From contig NZ_SBJH01000067.1 in assembly GCF_004368405.1 (NCBI RefSeq), positions 124,001 through 188,000 on the forward strand: a DNA stretch of 64,000 nucleotides. The letters run 5' to 3'. This document shows, piece after piece, positions 1 to 7,758 of the stretch. Each line of letters starts with the position of its first letter. Positions within the stretch are counted from its first letter, which is position 1. Source of the DNA: Olivibacter sp. XZL3 (lineage in GTDB: Bacteria; Bacteroidota; Bacteroidia; Sphingobacteriales; Sphingobacteriaceae). The notes beneath the pieces were generated by a model. It saw nothing but the letters and a program-made list of their open reading frames with translations. It was not told the origin of the DNA and searched no databases. A program made the translations under genes and the position numbers.

Positions 1-1144
1 TAAAATATTGGGCGAATAATTCTTCGATAGACAGACTTAGGTCGATCGTTTTAGCTCCGTCTGCCGCGCCCAATTTATTTCTTATTTCAGGAATGATCGT
101 TACAATTCCTCCGTGTGCTTGTAGAAGTTGCTTCCGATCTTCAGCATGCATAAAATCGTCGCTTACCATGGTAAGTTCAATCCAAGCGTCACCACATTGT
201 TGCAGCCAATTCACCGCTTCTGGGATCGTTTCAAAACGTTTTCTATATAAGGGCTTTCCGCTAGTTAATGGCAACTTTTCAAAATAGGCCTTTTTCCCGG
301 GCTCTGCTTTTATAAACACTACATTCTTTTGTTGTCCGGCTTCGGCAAAACTATAGCAAAGTAGACTGCTACTATAAACGATCGGCAATCGATTCTTGTC
401 TATTTCCTGATAGCGATGTAAATGGCCCAGCGCTACATATTGTAGGCTTTCAGGTATATTTTCACTGTAAATCGCTTGTGCACCGCCGATATGCAATATA
501 GGTTTTTCATCAGCAGGCTCCTCAGGAGGAAGCTCTCCCTTTTTCATTACAAAGAGGTGTGCCATCAGTATATTCACACCCTGATCATCACAGTACTTGG
601 TGGCAAGTTGCTGCCAATGCCCCCCCAGCACGTTTCTCATTTCCTCCTCTTCGTTACCGACGCCGAGAAACGTTTTCATACGATATTCATTAGCGTAAGG
701 AGTCAAAAGTAAACGGAGCGGATATCGGTAGCCGGGAACCTGTAATTCAATAAAACCGGGCTCGCTCTTTATAATCCGAAAGCCACCGCATAGTTCCCCC
801 GTAGCTATTGCTGCATGAGGGTAACCGGCAAATATGATCCCGCATTCGCGAGCCAATACATCCGGCGCGTCTATCCTATCTGGTGAATCGTGATTGCCGG
901 CAATGGCAATAACAACCCGTTCGCCATTCTTGCTTAGGCATTTTAAACTTTTGTACAACAACTCCACCGCCTCAACCGCTGGGTTAAACGCATCAAACAG
1001 GTCGCCGGCCACCAACACCACATCAACCTCATGTTTGTCGGCCAAAGCGATAAGCTCGTCAAGCACTGCCTGCTGCTCCTCCAATCGTGAATATTTGTCA
1101 AGTCTTTTTCCTAAGTGCCAATCGGCAGTATGAAGTAATTTCAT
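1..1144 (-). CDS. sbcD: Exonuclease subunit SbcD (partial, C-terminus off the left edge)
   Basis: I translated this minus-strand frame directly; it begins at the ATG at 1144 and stays open for 381 codons to the window edge. It is a calcineurin-like metallophosphoesterase of the Mre11/SbcD type. Metal-binding motifs are visible in order: DWH (D8, H10), GDLFD (D48), GNHD (N84, H85, D86), a MAHLFV motif near residue 215 and GHLH near residue 255. In the family SbcD is the nuclease subunit that pairs with the SMC-like ATPase SbcC to open hairpins and trim double-strand ends. The length present is close to a full SbcD, so only a short tail is missing. sbcC would be expected just beyond the left edge but cannot be seen. 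Confidence 0.93.
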   Translation of the reverse strand, partial: MKLLHTADWHLGKRLDKYSRLEEQQAVLDELIALADKHEVDVVLVAGDLFDAFNPAVEAVELLYKSLKCLSKNGERVVIAIAGNHDSPDRIDAPDVLARECGIIFAGYPHAAIATGELCGGFRIIKSEPGFIELQVPGYRYPLRLLLTPYANEYRMKTFLGVGNEEEEMRNVLGGHWQQLATKYCDDQGVNILMAHLFVMKKGELPPEEPADEKPILHIGGAQAIYSENIPESLQYVALGHLHRYQEIDKNRLPIVYSSSLLCYSFAEAGQQKNVVFIKAEPGKKAYFEKLPLTSGKPLYRKRFETIPEAVNWLQQCGDAWIELTMVSDDFMHAEDRKQLLQAHGGIVTIIPEIRNKLGAADGAKTIDLSLSIEELFAQYF

Positions 1145-1236
1145 AGGTCCATTATAACCATAATAAGTAAAAAACCGAAATTTTTTATAAACAGATTTAG
1201 ACAATCTGAAGGAATTCATAACGAAGCGGCGATTAA

Positions 1237-1267
1237 TTGTATAATCGCTTCAAATTGGCTAAGTTTG
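1237..1267 (+). promoter_or_regulatory. Bacteroidota-type promoter of the TauE/SafE gene
   Basis: TTG at 1237-1239, a 20-nt spacer and TAAGTTTG at 1260-1267 match the -33/-7 consensus TTG...TAnnTTTG of the Bacteroidota primary sigma factor. Transcription would start near 1274, about 12 nt before the ATG at 1286. The in-frame TTG at 1265 lies inside the -7 box, so it cannot be the start codon. Confidence 0.7.
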
Positions 1268-1285
1268 GGCCAAAACCCAGCATTA

Positions 1286-2119
1286 ATGACAGTATTAACT
1301 TTTACCCTCATTCTGTTACTCGGAGCGTGCTGCGCGGGATTTGTTGGATCTCTTACCGGGCTCGGTGGCGGTGTGATCATCATTCCTTTACTTACAGTTG
1401 TTTTAGGCGTCGATATACATTACGCAATCGGTGCTGCTCTCGTTTCCGTAATTGCTACCTCGTCCGGATCCGCAGCCGCCTACGTACGGGAAGGCATCAC
1501 CAACATGCGTTTAGGAATGTTCCTGGAAATAGCTACCACAGCAGGAGCCGTCGGCGGTGCCTTGCTGGCTTCGGTGGCACCAACTAGCTTCATTGCTGTC
1601 TTATTTGGGTTTACTTTGATATTTTCTGCATTAAATTCATTACGTAAAAAAGAAGAACATAACGTAAAAAACTCAAGTCCTTTGGCGCTGGCGCTTAAAT
1701 TGCCCTCGACCTACCCGACACCTTCGGGACCTATAGCCTACGGCACCAAAAACGTGGTCGGCGGCTTTAGTATGATGGGATTGGCAGGCATGCTTTCCGG
1801 CCTACTTGGAATCGGCTCCGGCGCATTCAAAGTGATTGCAATGGATAATATAATGCGTATTCCTTTTAAGGTATCAACAACGACAAGCAATTTTATGATG
1901 GGTGTTACGGCAACTGCCAGCGCGGTCATTTATTTACAAAAGGGATACATTGAACCCGATATTTGCATGCCGGTAGTGATAGGCGTTCTATTGGGTGCCA
2001 TGACAGGCGCAAAAGTGCTAGTGAGGGCCAATCCCAAGAAACTGCGGGTATTCTTCGCCATCATCATCATTGGCCTAGCACTCAATATGATTTATAATGG
2101 CGCAGTAGGAAATATTTAA
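1286..2119 (+). CDS. TauE/SafE family sulfite/anion exporter
   Basis: This 277-residue integral membrane protein has about eight hydrophobic segments. It shows the two-fold internal repeat of the TauE/SafE (DUF81) family: a glycine-rich GSLTGLGGG motif in the first membrane segment and a matching GMLSGLLGIGSG motif after the midpoint. Family members export or import sulfite, sulfoacetate, sulfur compounds or other small organic anions across the cytoplasmic membrane; the substrate cannot be read from sequence. The ATG at 1286 is preferred because the upstream in-frame TTG sits in the promoter's -7 box. It is followed after 45 bp by a DUF1634 membrane protein, a frequent companion of this family, so the two probably form one transcription unit. 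Confidence 0.9.
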   Translation: MTVLTFTLILLLGACCAGFVGSLTGLGGGVIIIPLLTVVLGVDIHYAIGAALVSVIATSSGSAAAYVREGITNMRLGMFLEIATTAGAVGGALLASVAPTSFIAVLFGFTLIFSALNSLRKKEEHNVKNSSPLALALKLPSTYPTPSGPIAYGTKNVVGGFSMMGLAGMLSGLLGIGSGAFKVIAMDNIMRIPFKVSTTTSNFMMGVTATASAVIYLQKGYIEPDICMPVVIGVLLGAMTGAKVLVRANPKKLRVFFAIIIIGLALNMIYNGAVGNI

Positions 2120-2164
2120 ATCTAATTGATATACAATTGAACAAGCTTAATAGCATTTCCAACC

Positions 2165-2554
2165 ATGCAAAGTGATAAACTACGAGACCGGGATATTCAG
2201 CTGATTATCGGAAACCTACTACGTTATGGCGTATGGACAGCCTTGGCTGTGGCTGCGCTCGGTGGGCTCATCTATTTATTTAATCATGAGCAAGAGCTCG
2301 TACACTATGGCAACTTTGTTGAGAAAGACGTCAGTATATTCGCTTTGGTCGAACAAACGCTCAAGGGAGCAGCACGTGTCAAAGGCGATGATATCATCTT
2401 ATTGGGTATCTTGCTTTTATTTCTAACACCGATTTTACGCATTCTATTTTCGCTGATAGCGTTTCTACTGGAAAAAGATTTTCTGTACGTAGGAATTACC
2501 GCATTGGTAATTGCTATCATTTGTTTTAGCGTATTTTTTGGTTTTGCCCATTAA
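2165..2554 (+). CDS. DUF1634 family membrane protein
   Basis: A 129-residue protein with three predicted membrane helices (about residues 22-40, 75-98 and 102-125) separated by a polar stretch with conserved-looking acidic residues. It matches what I know of DUF1634: short, three-helix and usually encoded directly after a TauE/SafE exporter, as here (45-bp gap, same strand). No biochemical role is established; an accessory subunit or regulator of the exporter is an inference from gene order. The start is the first ATG of the frame. No terminator is visible in the 124 bp before the next gene. Confidence 0.82.
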   Translation: MQSDKLRDRDIQLIIGNLLRYGVWTALAVAALGGLIYLFNHEQELVHYGNFVEKDVSIFALVEQTLKGAARVKGDDIILLGILLLFLTPILRILFSLIAFLLEKDFLYVGITALVIAIICFSVFFGFAH

Positions 2555-2678
2555 CGGCTTTATGAATAATATAGCGACCGAAGGTATCAGGCGATAAAAA
2601 ACCAAATCTAACACTAAACAAAGACGCTAAACGAGATGTTGTCGATTAACTAAAAATGATGATTTAACCCACTTAAGT

Positions 2679-3665
2679 ATGACTGTATTTATTGACCGCA
2701 TTATTCCGCAAGTTGGGCTCGATTTGTTAGATGAGGCGGGTTTGGCCTATGAGCAACATACCGAGCCACGAGAACTGGATCTCCAAGAACTTATTGAACG
2801 CTGCCAACACCATGATGCGCTACTGACCGCTGGTTCGCTTCCGATTAATAAAGACTTTATACAAGCCTGTAAACAATTAAAGGTCATATCCCTACTTTCC
2901 GTCGGTTACGATCGCGTGGATGTCCAGACGGCCACTAAATGGAAGATTCCAATTGGAAATACACCCGACGTACTAAGCGAAGCTACAGCGGATACGGCGT
3001 TTCTTCTAATGCTTGCTGTTTCGCGGAAAGCCCTATACCTCCATAAAAAGATCGTTAAGGGAGAATGGGGATTTAGCCAGCCAACAGACGATCTAGGCTT
3101 TTCCCTTCAAGGAAAGACCTTGGGCGTGTTCGGCTTAGGCAACATCGGTTATGTACTTGCAAAGAAAGCAAAAGCGGCCTTCGATATGCCGATTATATAC
3201 CATAACCGTTCGCACAACGAGCAGGCAGAACAAACACTTGGCGCCCAAAAGGTAAGTTTCGACGACTTAGTACAACGTAGTGATGTATTGGTTGCTTTCT
3301 CATCCCTTACTCCTGAAACAAAGGATAAATTTAACAAGGAGATTTTTACTAAAATGAAGCCTTCCGCTATTTTTATAAATGCCTCCAGAGGGGCTGTGCA
3401 TAATGAAACAGATCTTATTGAAGCTTTAGAGAAGGGCATGATATGGGGAGCTGGCCTCGATGTAACGAACCCTGAACCGATGCAGACAGACAATCCGCTT
3501 CTTAACATGGCTAATGTCGCGGTCTTTCCTCATATAGGCTCTAATACGATAGAAGCGCGGAACGGCATGGCGAGCATCGCTGCGAGAAATGTAATTGCCG
3601 CTTTAAACGAACAACCGCTATTGCATATAGTTAATCCGGAAGTTTATCAACAACACCAGCGTTGA
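2679..3665 (+). CDS. D-isomer specific 2-hydroxyacid dehydrogenase
   Basis: A 328-residue cytoplasmic oxidoreductase. The Rossmann motif GLGNIG is at 152-157 and the catalytic triad of the family is complete: R237 in NASRGA, E266 in NPEP and H285 in FPHIGSNT. Members reduce 2-keto acids such as glyoxylate or hydroxypyruvate, or oxidise the D-2-hydroxy acids, with NAD(P)H. The asparagine-arginine-serine following the second strand of the nucleotide fold hints at NADP preference, which is inference. The closest named groups are glyoxylate/hydroxypyruvate reductase (GhrB) and D-glycerate dehydrogenase; the substrate is not decided by sequence. It stands alone on the plus strand and converges on the cold-shock gene across a hairpin terminator. 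Confidence 0.9.
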   Translation: MTVFIDRIIPQVGLDLLDEAGLAYEQHTEPRELDLQELIERCQHHDALLTAGSLPINKDFIQACKQLKVISLLSVGYDRVDVQTATKWKIPIGNTPDVLSEATADTAFLLMLAVSRKALYLHKKIVKGEWGFSQPTDDLGFSLQGKTLGVFGLGNIGYVLAKKAKAAFDMPIIYHNRSHNEQAEQTLGAQKVSFDDLVQRSDVLVAFSSLTPETKDKFNKEIFTKMKPSAIFINASRGAVHNETDLIEALEKGMIWGAGLDVTNPEPMQTDNPLLNMANVAVFPHIGSNTIEARNGMASIAARNVIAALNEQPLLHIVNPEVYQQHQR

Positions 3666-3710
3666 AAGGACAACCAAAAGAAGAGCTGCCAACAATAAAA
3701 CTTCCATAAG

Positions 3711-3734
3711 AACAGCCCGAATAAGCGGGCTGTT
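3711..3734. terminator. Hairpin terminator between convergent genes
   Basis: AACAGCCCG (3711-3719) and CGGGCTGTT (3726-3734) form a perfect 9-bp stem with a 6-nt loop. It lies 46 bp after the dehydrogenase stop and 38 bp from the stop of the opposing cold-shock gene, so it can serve both strands. U-runs are short on both sides. Confidence 0.7.
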
Positions 3735-3771
3735 AAAATGTAACACAATAAACTTCAAAAATTATAGCAGA

Positions 3772-3969
3772 TTAGATCTTCTTTACGTTTACAGCTTGTT
3801 GGCCCTTCCTTCCGTCTGCCACGTCAAACTCTACGCGATCATTGTCTTTGATAGCGTCTATTCCACCTTTTACATCTTTAAAGTGGACAAAAATGTCGGT
3901 TCCGTCTTCTTGAATAATAAATCCAAACCCCTTTTGCGCGTTGAACCATTTTACTTTTCCGGTTTTCAT
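3772..3969 (-). CDS. Cold-shock domain protein (CspA family)
   Basis: A 65-residue single cold-shock OB-fold. Both RNA-binding motifs are intact: RNP1 as KGFGFI (13-18) and RNP2 as DIFVHF (25-30). The length is normal for the family (65-70). Such proteins bind single-stranded RNA/DNA and melt secondary structure in mRNA, acting as RNA chaperones in cold or growth transitions. The upstream 297-bp gap to the next gene leaves room for the long structured leader typical of csp genes, but I cannot identify a cold-shock element in it. Confidence 0.95.
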   Translation of the reverse strand: MKTGKVKWFNAQKGFGFIIQEDGTDIFVHFKDVKGGIDAIKDNDRVEFDVADGRKGQQAVNVKKI

Positions 3970-4266
3970 TAATAAAAAAATTTGTTGTTGTACGATTGTT
4001 GTGACCCTATATCGAAATACTGACGTATCATAATTTAGGAAACACAGGGTTAATTCTCAGTAATCTCGCTTAAAAAAACAGTCCACATTACGACCGGCAG
4101 AGGTGGAACCCGAACAGATTTATTTAAACTATATCAAACCTACTATTAAATTTTCAATTTTTCAACGATCAAGTAAAAAAATTGGATAGTACCGTACAGG
4201 CCATCGAAAAAGTTAATCCGAATCCTATACGGTAAAAAAGTTGAAAGTACGCTTGATTAATTCACG
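3970..4266. other. Intergenic region upstream of the csp gene, downstream of peroxiredoxin
   Basis: About 300 bp without a gene, AT-rich, with no ORF that looks coding. It would hold the csp promoter and leader on the minus strand and a possible weak terminator for the peroxiredoxin gene. No clear TAnnTTTG box is seen on the minus strand. Confidence 0.5.
4175..4233 (-). terminator. Weak candidate terminator after the peroxiredoxin gene
   Basis: Reading the minus strand, ACCGTATAGG (4233-4224) pairs with CCTGTACGGT (4200-4191) as a 10-bp stem with one G-U pair and a 23-nt loop. A run of seven T follows at 4181-4175, about 9 nt past the stem. The long loop and the gap before the T-run make this a weak call. 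Confidence 0.35.
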
Positions 4267-4902
4267 TTATTTATTCGGTTGTGGTGTAGTACGTAAATAA
4301 GGTCTAATTTCTGTATAGCCCTTAGGAAATTTCGACGGAATATCTGCTGTCTTTATTGCCGGAACAACAATAACGTCCTCCCCGTCTTTCCAGTCAGCTG
4401 GCGTCGCAACGCTATAATTTTCGGTTAATTGCAAGGAGTCGATTACCCGCAAAATCTCCTGAAAGTTTCTTCCTGTAGAGGCTGGATAAGTGATCGTCAA
4501 TCTTATTTTCTTATTCGGATCGATAATATACACTGAACGCACGGTAGCCGTGGCCGATGCGTTTGGGTGTATCATCCCATAAGCTTCCGCTATCTTCCGA
4601 TCTTTATCGGCAATAATGGGAAAGTTCACTTCGACGTTTTGCGTGTCATTGATATCTTTCACCCAACCATGATGATCTTCTATACTGTCTACACTTAAGG
4701 CCAATACTTTTACGTTACGTTTGTCAAACTCCTGTTTTAAAGAGGCTGTCCGACCCAATTCGGTTGTGCAGACTGGGGTATAGTCTGACGGATGCGAGTA
4801 AAGCACGACCCAACTGTCTCCTACATACTCATAAAAATTGATATTTCCTTCGGTTGTAACCGCGTCAAAATTCGGTGCAACGTCTCCTAGTTGTAAACTC
4901 AT
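4267..4902 (-). CDS. 1-Cys peroxiredoxin (Prx6-type, AhpC/TSA family)
   Basis: A 211-residue thiol peroxidase. The peroxidatic motif PSDYTPVC places the reactive cysteine at residue 45, and the conserved arginine lies in TGRNFQE near residue 145. There is no other cysteine in the whole protein, so it is a 1-Cys enzyme needing an external thiol reductant. The C-terminal extension of about 50 residues after the thioredoxin fold is typical of the Prx6 subgroup. It reduces hydrogen peroxide and organic hydroperoxides in the cytoplasm. Its start is fixed by a perfect Shine-Dalgarno sequence, which is unusual in this window. It is transcribed divergently from the DUF3050 gene. Confidence 0.94.
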   Translation of the reverse strand: MSLQLGDVAPNFDAVTTEGNINFYEYVGDSWVVLYSHPSDYTPVCTTELGRTASLKQEFDKRNVKVLALSVDSIEDHHGWVKDINDTQNVEVNFPIIADKDRKIAEAYGMIHPNASATATVRSVYIIDPNKKIRLTITYPASTGRNFQEILRVIDSLQLTENYSVATPADWKDGEDVIVVPAIKTADIPSKFPKGYTEIRPYLRTTPQPNK

Positions 4903-4909
4903 TGTTTTT

Positions 4910-4916
4910 CCTCCTT
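4910..4916 (-). promoter_or_regulatory. Perfect Shine-Dalgarno of the peroxiredoxin gene
   Basis: AAGGAGG on the minus strand, 7 nt before the ATG at 4902. Most other genes in this window have no Shine-Dalgarno, as is normal in Bacteroidota, so this strong site stands out and fixes the start. Confidence 0.8.
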
Positions 4917-5111
4917 AAATCTAATACAAAGTATATCAAATTAATAGACTTTTATCGACAAAAACAAATATTTGCTGACAAAACTCAGCGCTAAATTCCA
5001 CTTTTTGTAGGTATTACATTTACATTACATATACTTCCTAAAATAGTTTGGCTGATCGTTGTAGCTGGCTCTTTTTGACATCTACGTTATGTTTATATTG
5101 GAAGTCATTCC

Positions 5112-5119
5112 TATGTTTG
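5112..5119 (+). promoter_or_regulatory. -7 box upstream of the DUF3050 gene
   Basis: TATGTTTG matches TAnnTTTG. No TTG is found about 20 nt upstream, so only the -7 element is supported. The start of transcription would fall around 5126, some 11 nt before the ATG at 5137. Confidence 0.45.
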
Positions 5120-5136
5120 CAATAAATTATTTTTGA

Positions 5137-5928
5137 ATGGAGTCAACACACATACAGCGACTAGAGCAAGCGATTGAGCCCTACAAAGAGCGAATCATCA
5201 ACCATTCCCTCTATAAACATATCGAAACAATCGACGATCTTAAAATTTTCATGGAACATCATATTTTTGCGGTATGGGATTTCATGTCTTTATTAAAAGC
5301 ACTGCAACGACGTTTGACTTGTATAGAAGTGCCTTGGTTTCCGGTAGGCGATGCCAATACGCGCTACCTTATTAATGAAATCGTTACAGGAGAAGAGTCG
5401 GACTTAGACCACCTGGGAAATCGAAAAAGCCACTACGAATTGTACTTGGAAGCTATGGAGCAATGTGGCGCCGATACGATGACGATGTTAAACCTGGCCG
5501 AAGCGCTTAAAAGAGGTGAAGACTTGGCGGACGCACTTGATATAACGAAAGTTCCTGATGCTGCTAAGCACTTTGTTGTCGATACTTTCAACGTGATAAA
5601 CCACAAGTCTCCAGCCATTCAATCGGCGGTCTTTACTTTTAGCAGGGAAGATTTAATCCCTGATATGTTTATTTCTATTATTAAGGACTTGGATGCCCAG
5701 TTTCCGAAAAGCGTTTCTATTTTGAAGTACTATCTCGAGAGACATATTGAAGTAGACGGAGATCACCACGGAAATCTGGCCCTCGAAATGACGAGCGCAT
5801 TATGTAAAGACGAAGATTTGGTCTGGGAAGATGCCACCAAGGCTGTAAAGAGATCGCTTGAACTTCGTATTAAACTTTGGGACAGCACGTTAGAGGCAAT
5901 TTATCAAAGAAAAGCTTCAAGGGTCTAA
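5137..5928 (+). CDS. DUF3050 family protein, heme-oxygenase-like fold
   Basis: A 263-residue, mostly alpha-helical soluble protein without a signal peptide. It matches the DUF3050 family, which I recall as belonging to the heme-oxygenase-like superfamily. Clusters of possible metal ligands are visible: E40-H41-H42, H99 and E101, then H203, E205, D207, D209, H210 and H211 in the helix HIEVDGDHHG. The D-x3-H spacing (D207/H211) resembles the ligand pattern of heme-oxygenase-like diiron oxidases, but assignment as such an enzyme is inference; no substrate is known. It diverges from the peroxiredoxin gene and its 3' end overlaps the convergent metallo-hydrolase by 12 bp. Confidence 0.85.
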   Translation: MESTHIQRLEQAIEPYKERIINHSLYKHIETIDDLKIFMEHHIFAVWDFMSLLKALQRRLTCIEVPWFPVGDANTRYLINEIVTGEESDLDHLGNRKSHYELYLEAMEQCGADTMTMLNLAEALKRGEDLADALDITKVPDAAKHFVVDTFNVINHKSPAIQSAVFTFSREDLIPDMFISIIKDLDAQFPKSVSILKYYLERHIEVDGDHHGNLALEMTSALCKDEDLVWEDATKAVKRSLELRIKLWDSTLEAIYQRKASRV

Positions 5929-6684
5929 GGAAATCCGCAGTCCGTCATAAGCTAGATAGATACCCGGAGGCAACTCTTTTGAGATCTCCTCGTGCTTACC
6001 TAAACGGTGACTGATGTGGGTAAAATAGGTGCGATCGGCACCTATTTGCTTTGCGAAGCTTATAGCCTCATCTAAGGTGAAATGAGAAATATGCGGTTCC
6101 CTTTGCAGGGCATTCACTACCAATATTTTCGTACCCGTTATTTTGTTGACAGCGCTTTCCGAAACAGATTTCACATCCGTAAGGTATGTGAAATCGCCAA
6201 AGCGATACCCTTTTATGGGCAATTTAAAATGCATTACATTGATCGGCTGGACCGATAGATGGCCTATCGAAAAAAGCTCGTCATCTACCTCTTTCAAATT
6301 AATTTGCGGTATTCCAGGATACTTATGTTCTGTGAATATATAATAGAATTCACGTTTAAGCGCGTCTTGGACCAAATTATCCGCAAAAACATCAATAGCA
6401 GTCCCTTGGAAGTAATTAAAGGCACGAATATCATCCAATCCGGCTATATGATCTTTATGGGCATGTGTATATAAGACCGCGTCTAGGCGCTTCACCCCTT
6501 CCCTGAGCATTTGGTAACGGAAATCCGGACCGGTATCAATTACGACATTCTTTCCTTGGCTGCTGATCATGACCGAGGAGCGAAGGCGATTGTCGTGATG
6601 ATCACGCGAGGTACAAACGCTGCAGCCGCAGGCTATGACGGGCACGCCCTGCGATGTTCCAGTACCTAAAAACGTAATGATCAA
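5917..6684 (-). CDS. MBL-fold metallo-hydrolase, PhnP-like
   Basis: A 255-residue metallo-beta-lactamase-fold hydrolase. The signature HAHKDH is at 74-79 (H74, H76, D78, H79), with further histidines at VMHFKLP and FTHISHRLG. The N-terminal cysteines C19, C21 and C24 resemble the structural zinc site of PhnP, a phosphodiesterase acting on cyclic phosphates. In an organism without visible phn genes nearby the physiological substrate is unknown; a cyclic nucleotide or phosphate ester is a reasonable guess. The start is a TTG at 6684, overlapping the stop of the upstream 90-aa gene (TTGA), so the two are likely translationally coupled. Its stop region overlaps the convergent DUF3050 gene by 12 bp. 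Confidence 0.88.
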   Translation of the reverse strand: MIITFLGTGTSQGVPVIACGCSVCTSRDHHDNRLRSSVMISSQGKNVVIDTGPDFRYQMLREGVKRLDAVLYTHAHKDHIAGLDDIRAFNYFQGTAIDVFADNLVQDALKREFYYIFTEHKYPGIPQINLKEVDDELFSIGHLSVQPINVMHFKLPIKGYRFGDFTYLTDVKSVSESAVNKITGTKILVVNALQREPHISHFTLDEAISFAKQIGADRTYFTHISHRLGKHEEISKELPPGIYLAYDGLRISLDP

Positions 6685-6953
6685 AGCGTTAACTTGGTTT
6701 GTTTGATGTTAAATAATAACTGTTTCTGTTTATCGTCCAACAGGGATATATCCGGTTCCAAATCGCGCAGAAGTTCAATGAGAGAATTTATCTTAACTTC
6801 TATATTAGAAAAACGATTAATAACAATTACCTTACTGCTTTGTAAAACGCAATGGCCCGTCTTGAAATTCCCTTTTTCATAACGGACTTTATACCCCATG
6901 CCCTTAAAAAGAGCTTCTAACTTATCTAAGCTATGTTGCGTAAACGGTATCAA
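6681..6953 (-). CDS. Small protein of unknown function, coupled to the PhnP-like gene
   Basis: A 90-residue protein whose function I do not recognise. It has mixed helix and strand character, a central hydrophobic segment with a single cysteine (HCVLQSSKVIVINRF) and a leucine-rich C-terminal helix. The frame is supported by its 4-bp overlap with the following metallo-hydrolase and by the tight minus-strand run of genes. A stop lies 9 nt upstream in frame, so the start must be the TTG at 6953, which is preceded by AAGAAGA. It is not secreted and has no membrane segment. Confidence 0.75.
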   Translation of the reverse strand: MIPFTQHSLDKLEALFKGMGYKVRYEKGNFKTGHCVLQSSKVIVINRFSNIEVKINSLIELLRDLEPDISLLDDKQKQLLFNIKQTKLTL

Positions 6954-6994
6954 TCTTCTTCATTTAAATATGAACCGGCTTTTCCTGATTGTGG

Positions 6995-7645
6995 CTATCG
7001 TAGATCTACAATCTCCATCCCAGGATAGTCGGTCTTGTCAAATATAAAGGTTTTGGAAGTAACTTTAACATTAGGCGTAAAATTTTGGATGGTATAGGTA
7101 TAAAGACTTCCGCTTTTATCGAAAACGGTGACATCGTGAATCTGATTGATTGATTTATCTAAGCGCAACCGAACCTTAACATAAGATACCTTACCGTCAG
7201 TAGGAATAAGGTCTATCACACTTAGGGATTTGCCTCCAATTGTCTCGCTTTTCGCAGCAGGATACTTAAAACCCTCACTATAAAACGAAAAAATATTAGC
7301 CGGCGTAATGGAACCCGACTGTTCGCCGTCCGCTTCGGTAATCTGTACTTCTTGCTCTTCCTTTAACACATGCCATTGCTGCTTCCCATCAGAAATCATC
7401 ACCTGATCATTCAGGGTAATGCGGTATCTGTTGGTTCGGGGTTCTACGATCAACTCACCCTTTTCATCCACCGTTATTTGCTTTTGCTGATTGGTAGCGG
7501 TTAAGGTAAAGTTGATCTTCGCGGTCCGATAAGACTGATACTTCTCGCGCAAGGTATTTAACAACTTTTCAGTTGCCGGATCGTTTTGACCAAAAGCCGA
7601 CAGACCGCAGGCAATAAAAATTATCATGGACATTATTTTCTTCAT
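6995..7645 (-). CDS. LolA-like outer-membrane lipoprotein carrier protein
   Basis: About 216 residues. An N-terminal signal peptide ends near the AFGQ motif around residue 20. The rest is rich in beta strands typical of the LolA half-barrel. In the family LolA shuttles lipoproteins through the periplasm from the LolCDE complex to the outer membrane; Bacteroidota carry several LolA-like proteins, so the exact client is unknown. The ATG at 7645 (MKK) is preferred over the GTG at 7654 because it gives a standard signal peptide. It lies 104 bp downstream of ftsK on the same strand, an arrangement I recall as common in Bacteroidota. Confidence 0.88.
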   Translation of the reverse strand: MKKIMSMIIFIACGLSAFGQNDPATEKLLNTLREKYQSYRTAKINFTLTATNQQKQITVDEKGELIVEPRTNRYRITLNDQVMISDGKQQWHVLKEEQEVQITEADGEQSGSITPANIFSFYSEGFKYPAAKSETIGGKSLSVIDLIPTDGKVSYVKVRLRLDKSINQIHDVTVFDKSGSLYTYTIQNFTPNVKVTSKTFIFDKTDYPGMEIVDLR

Positions 7646-7758
7646 ATGATACACTTATAACGCAACTACGGTAAGTGGAACAAATGGACAAAACCGATAA
7701 GTTGCTTGAACCTTAGACATACTAACCAGCTAAATGTTTAATTTCGCTTTGATTTCTT

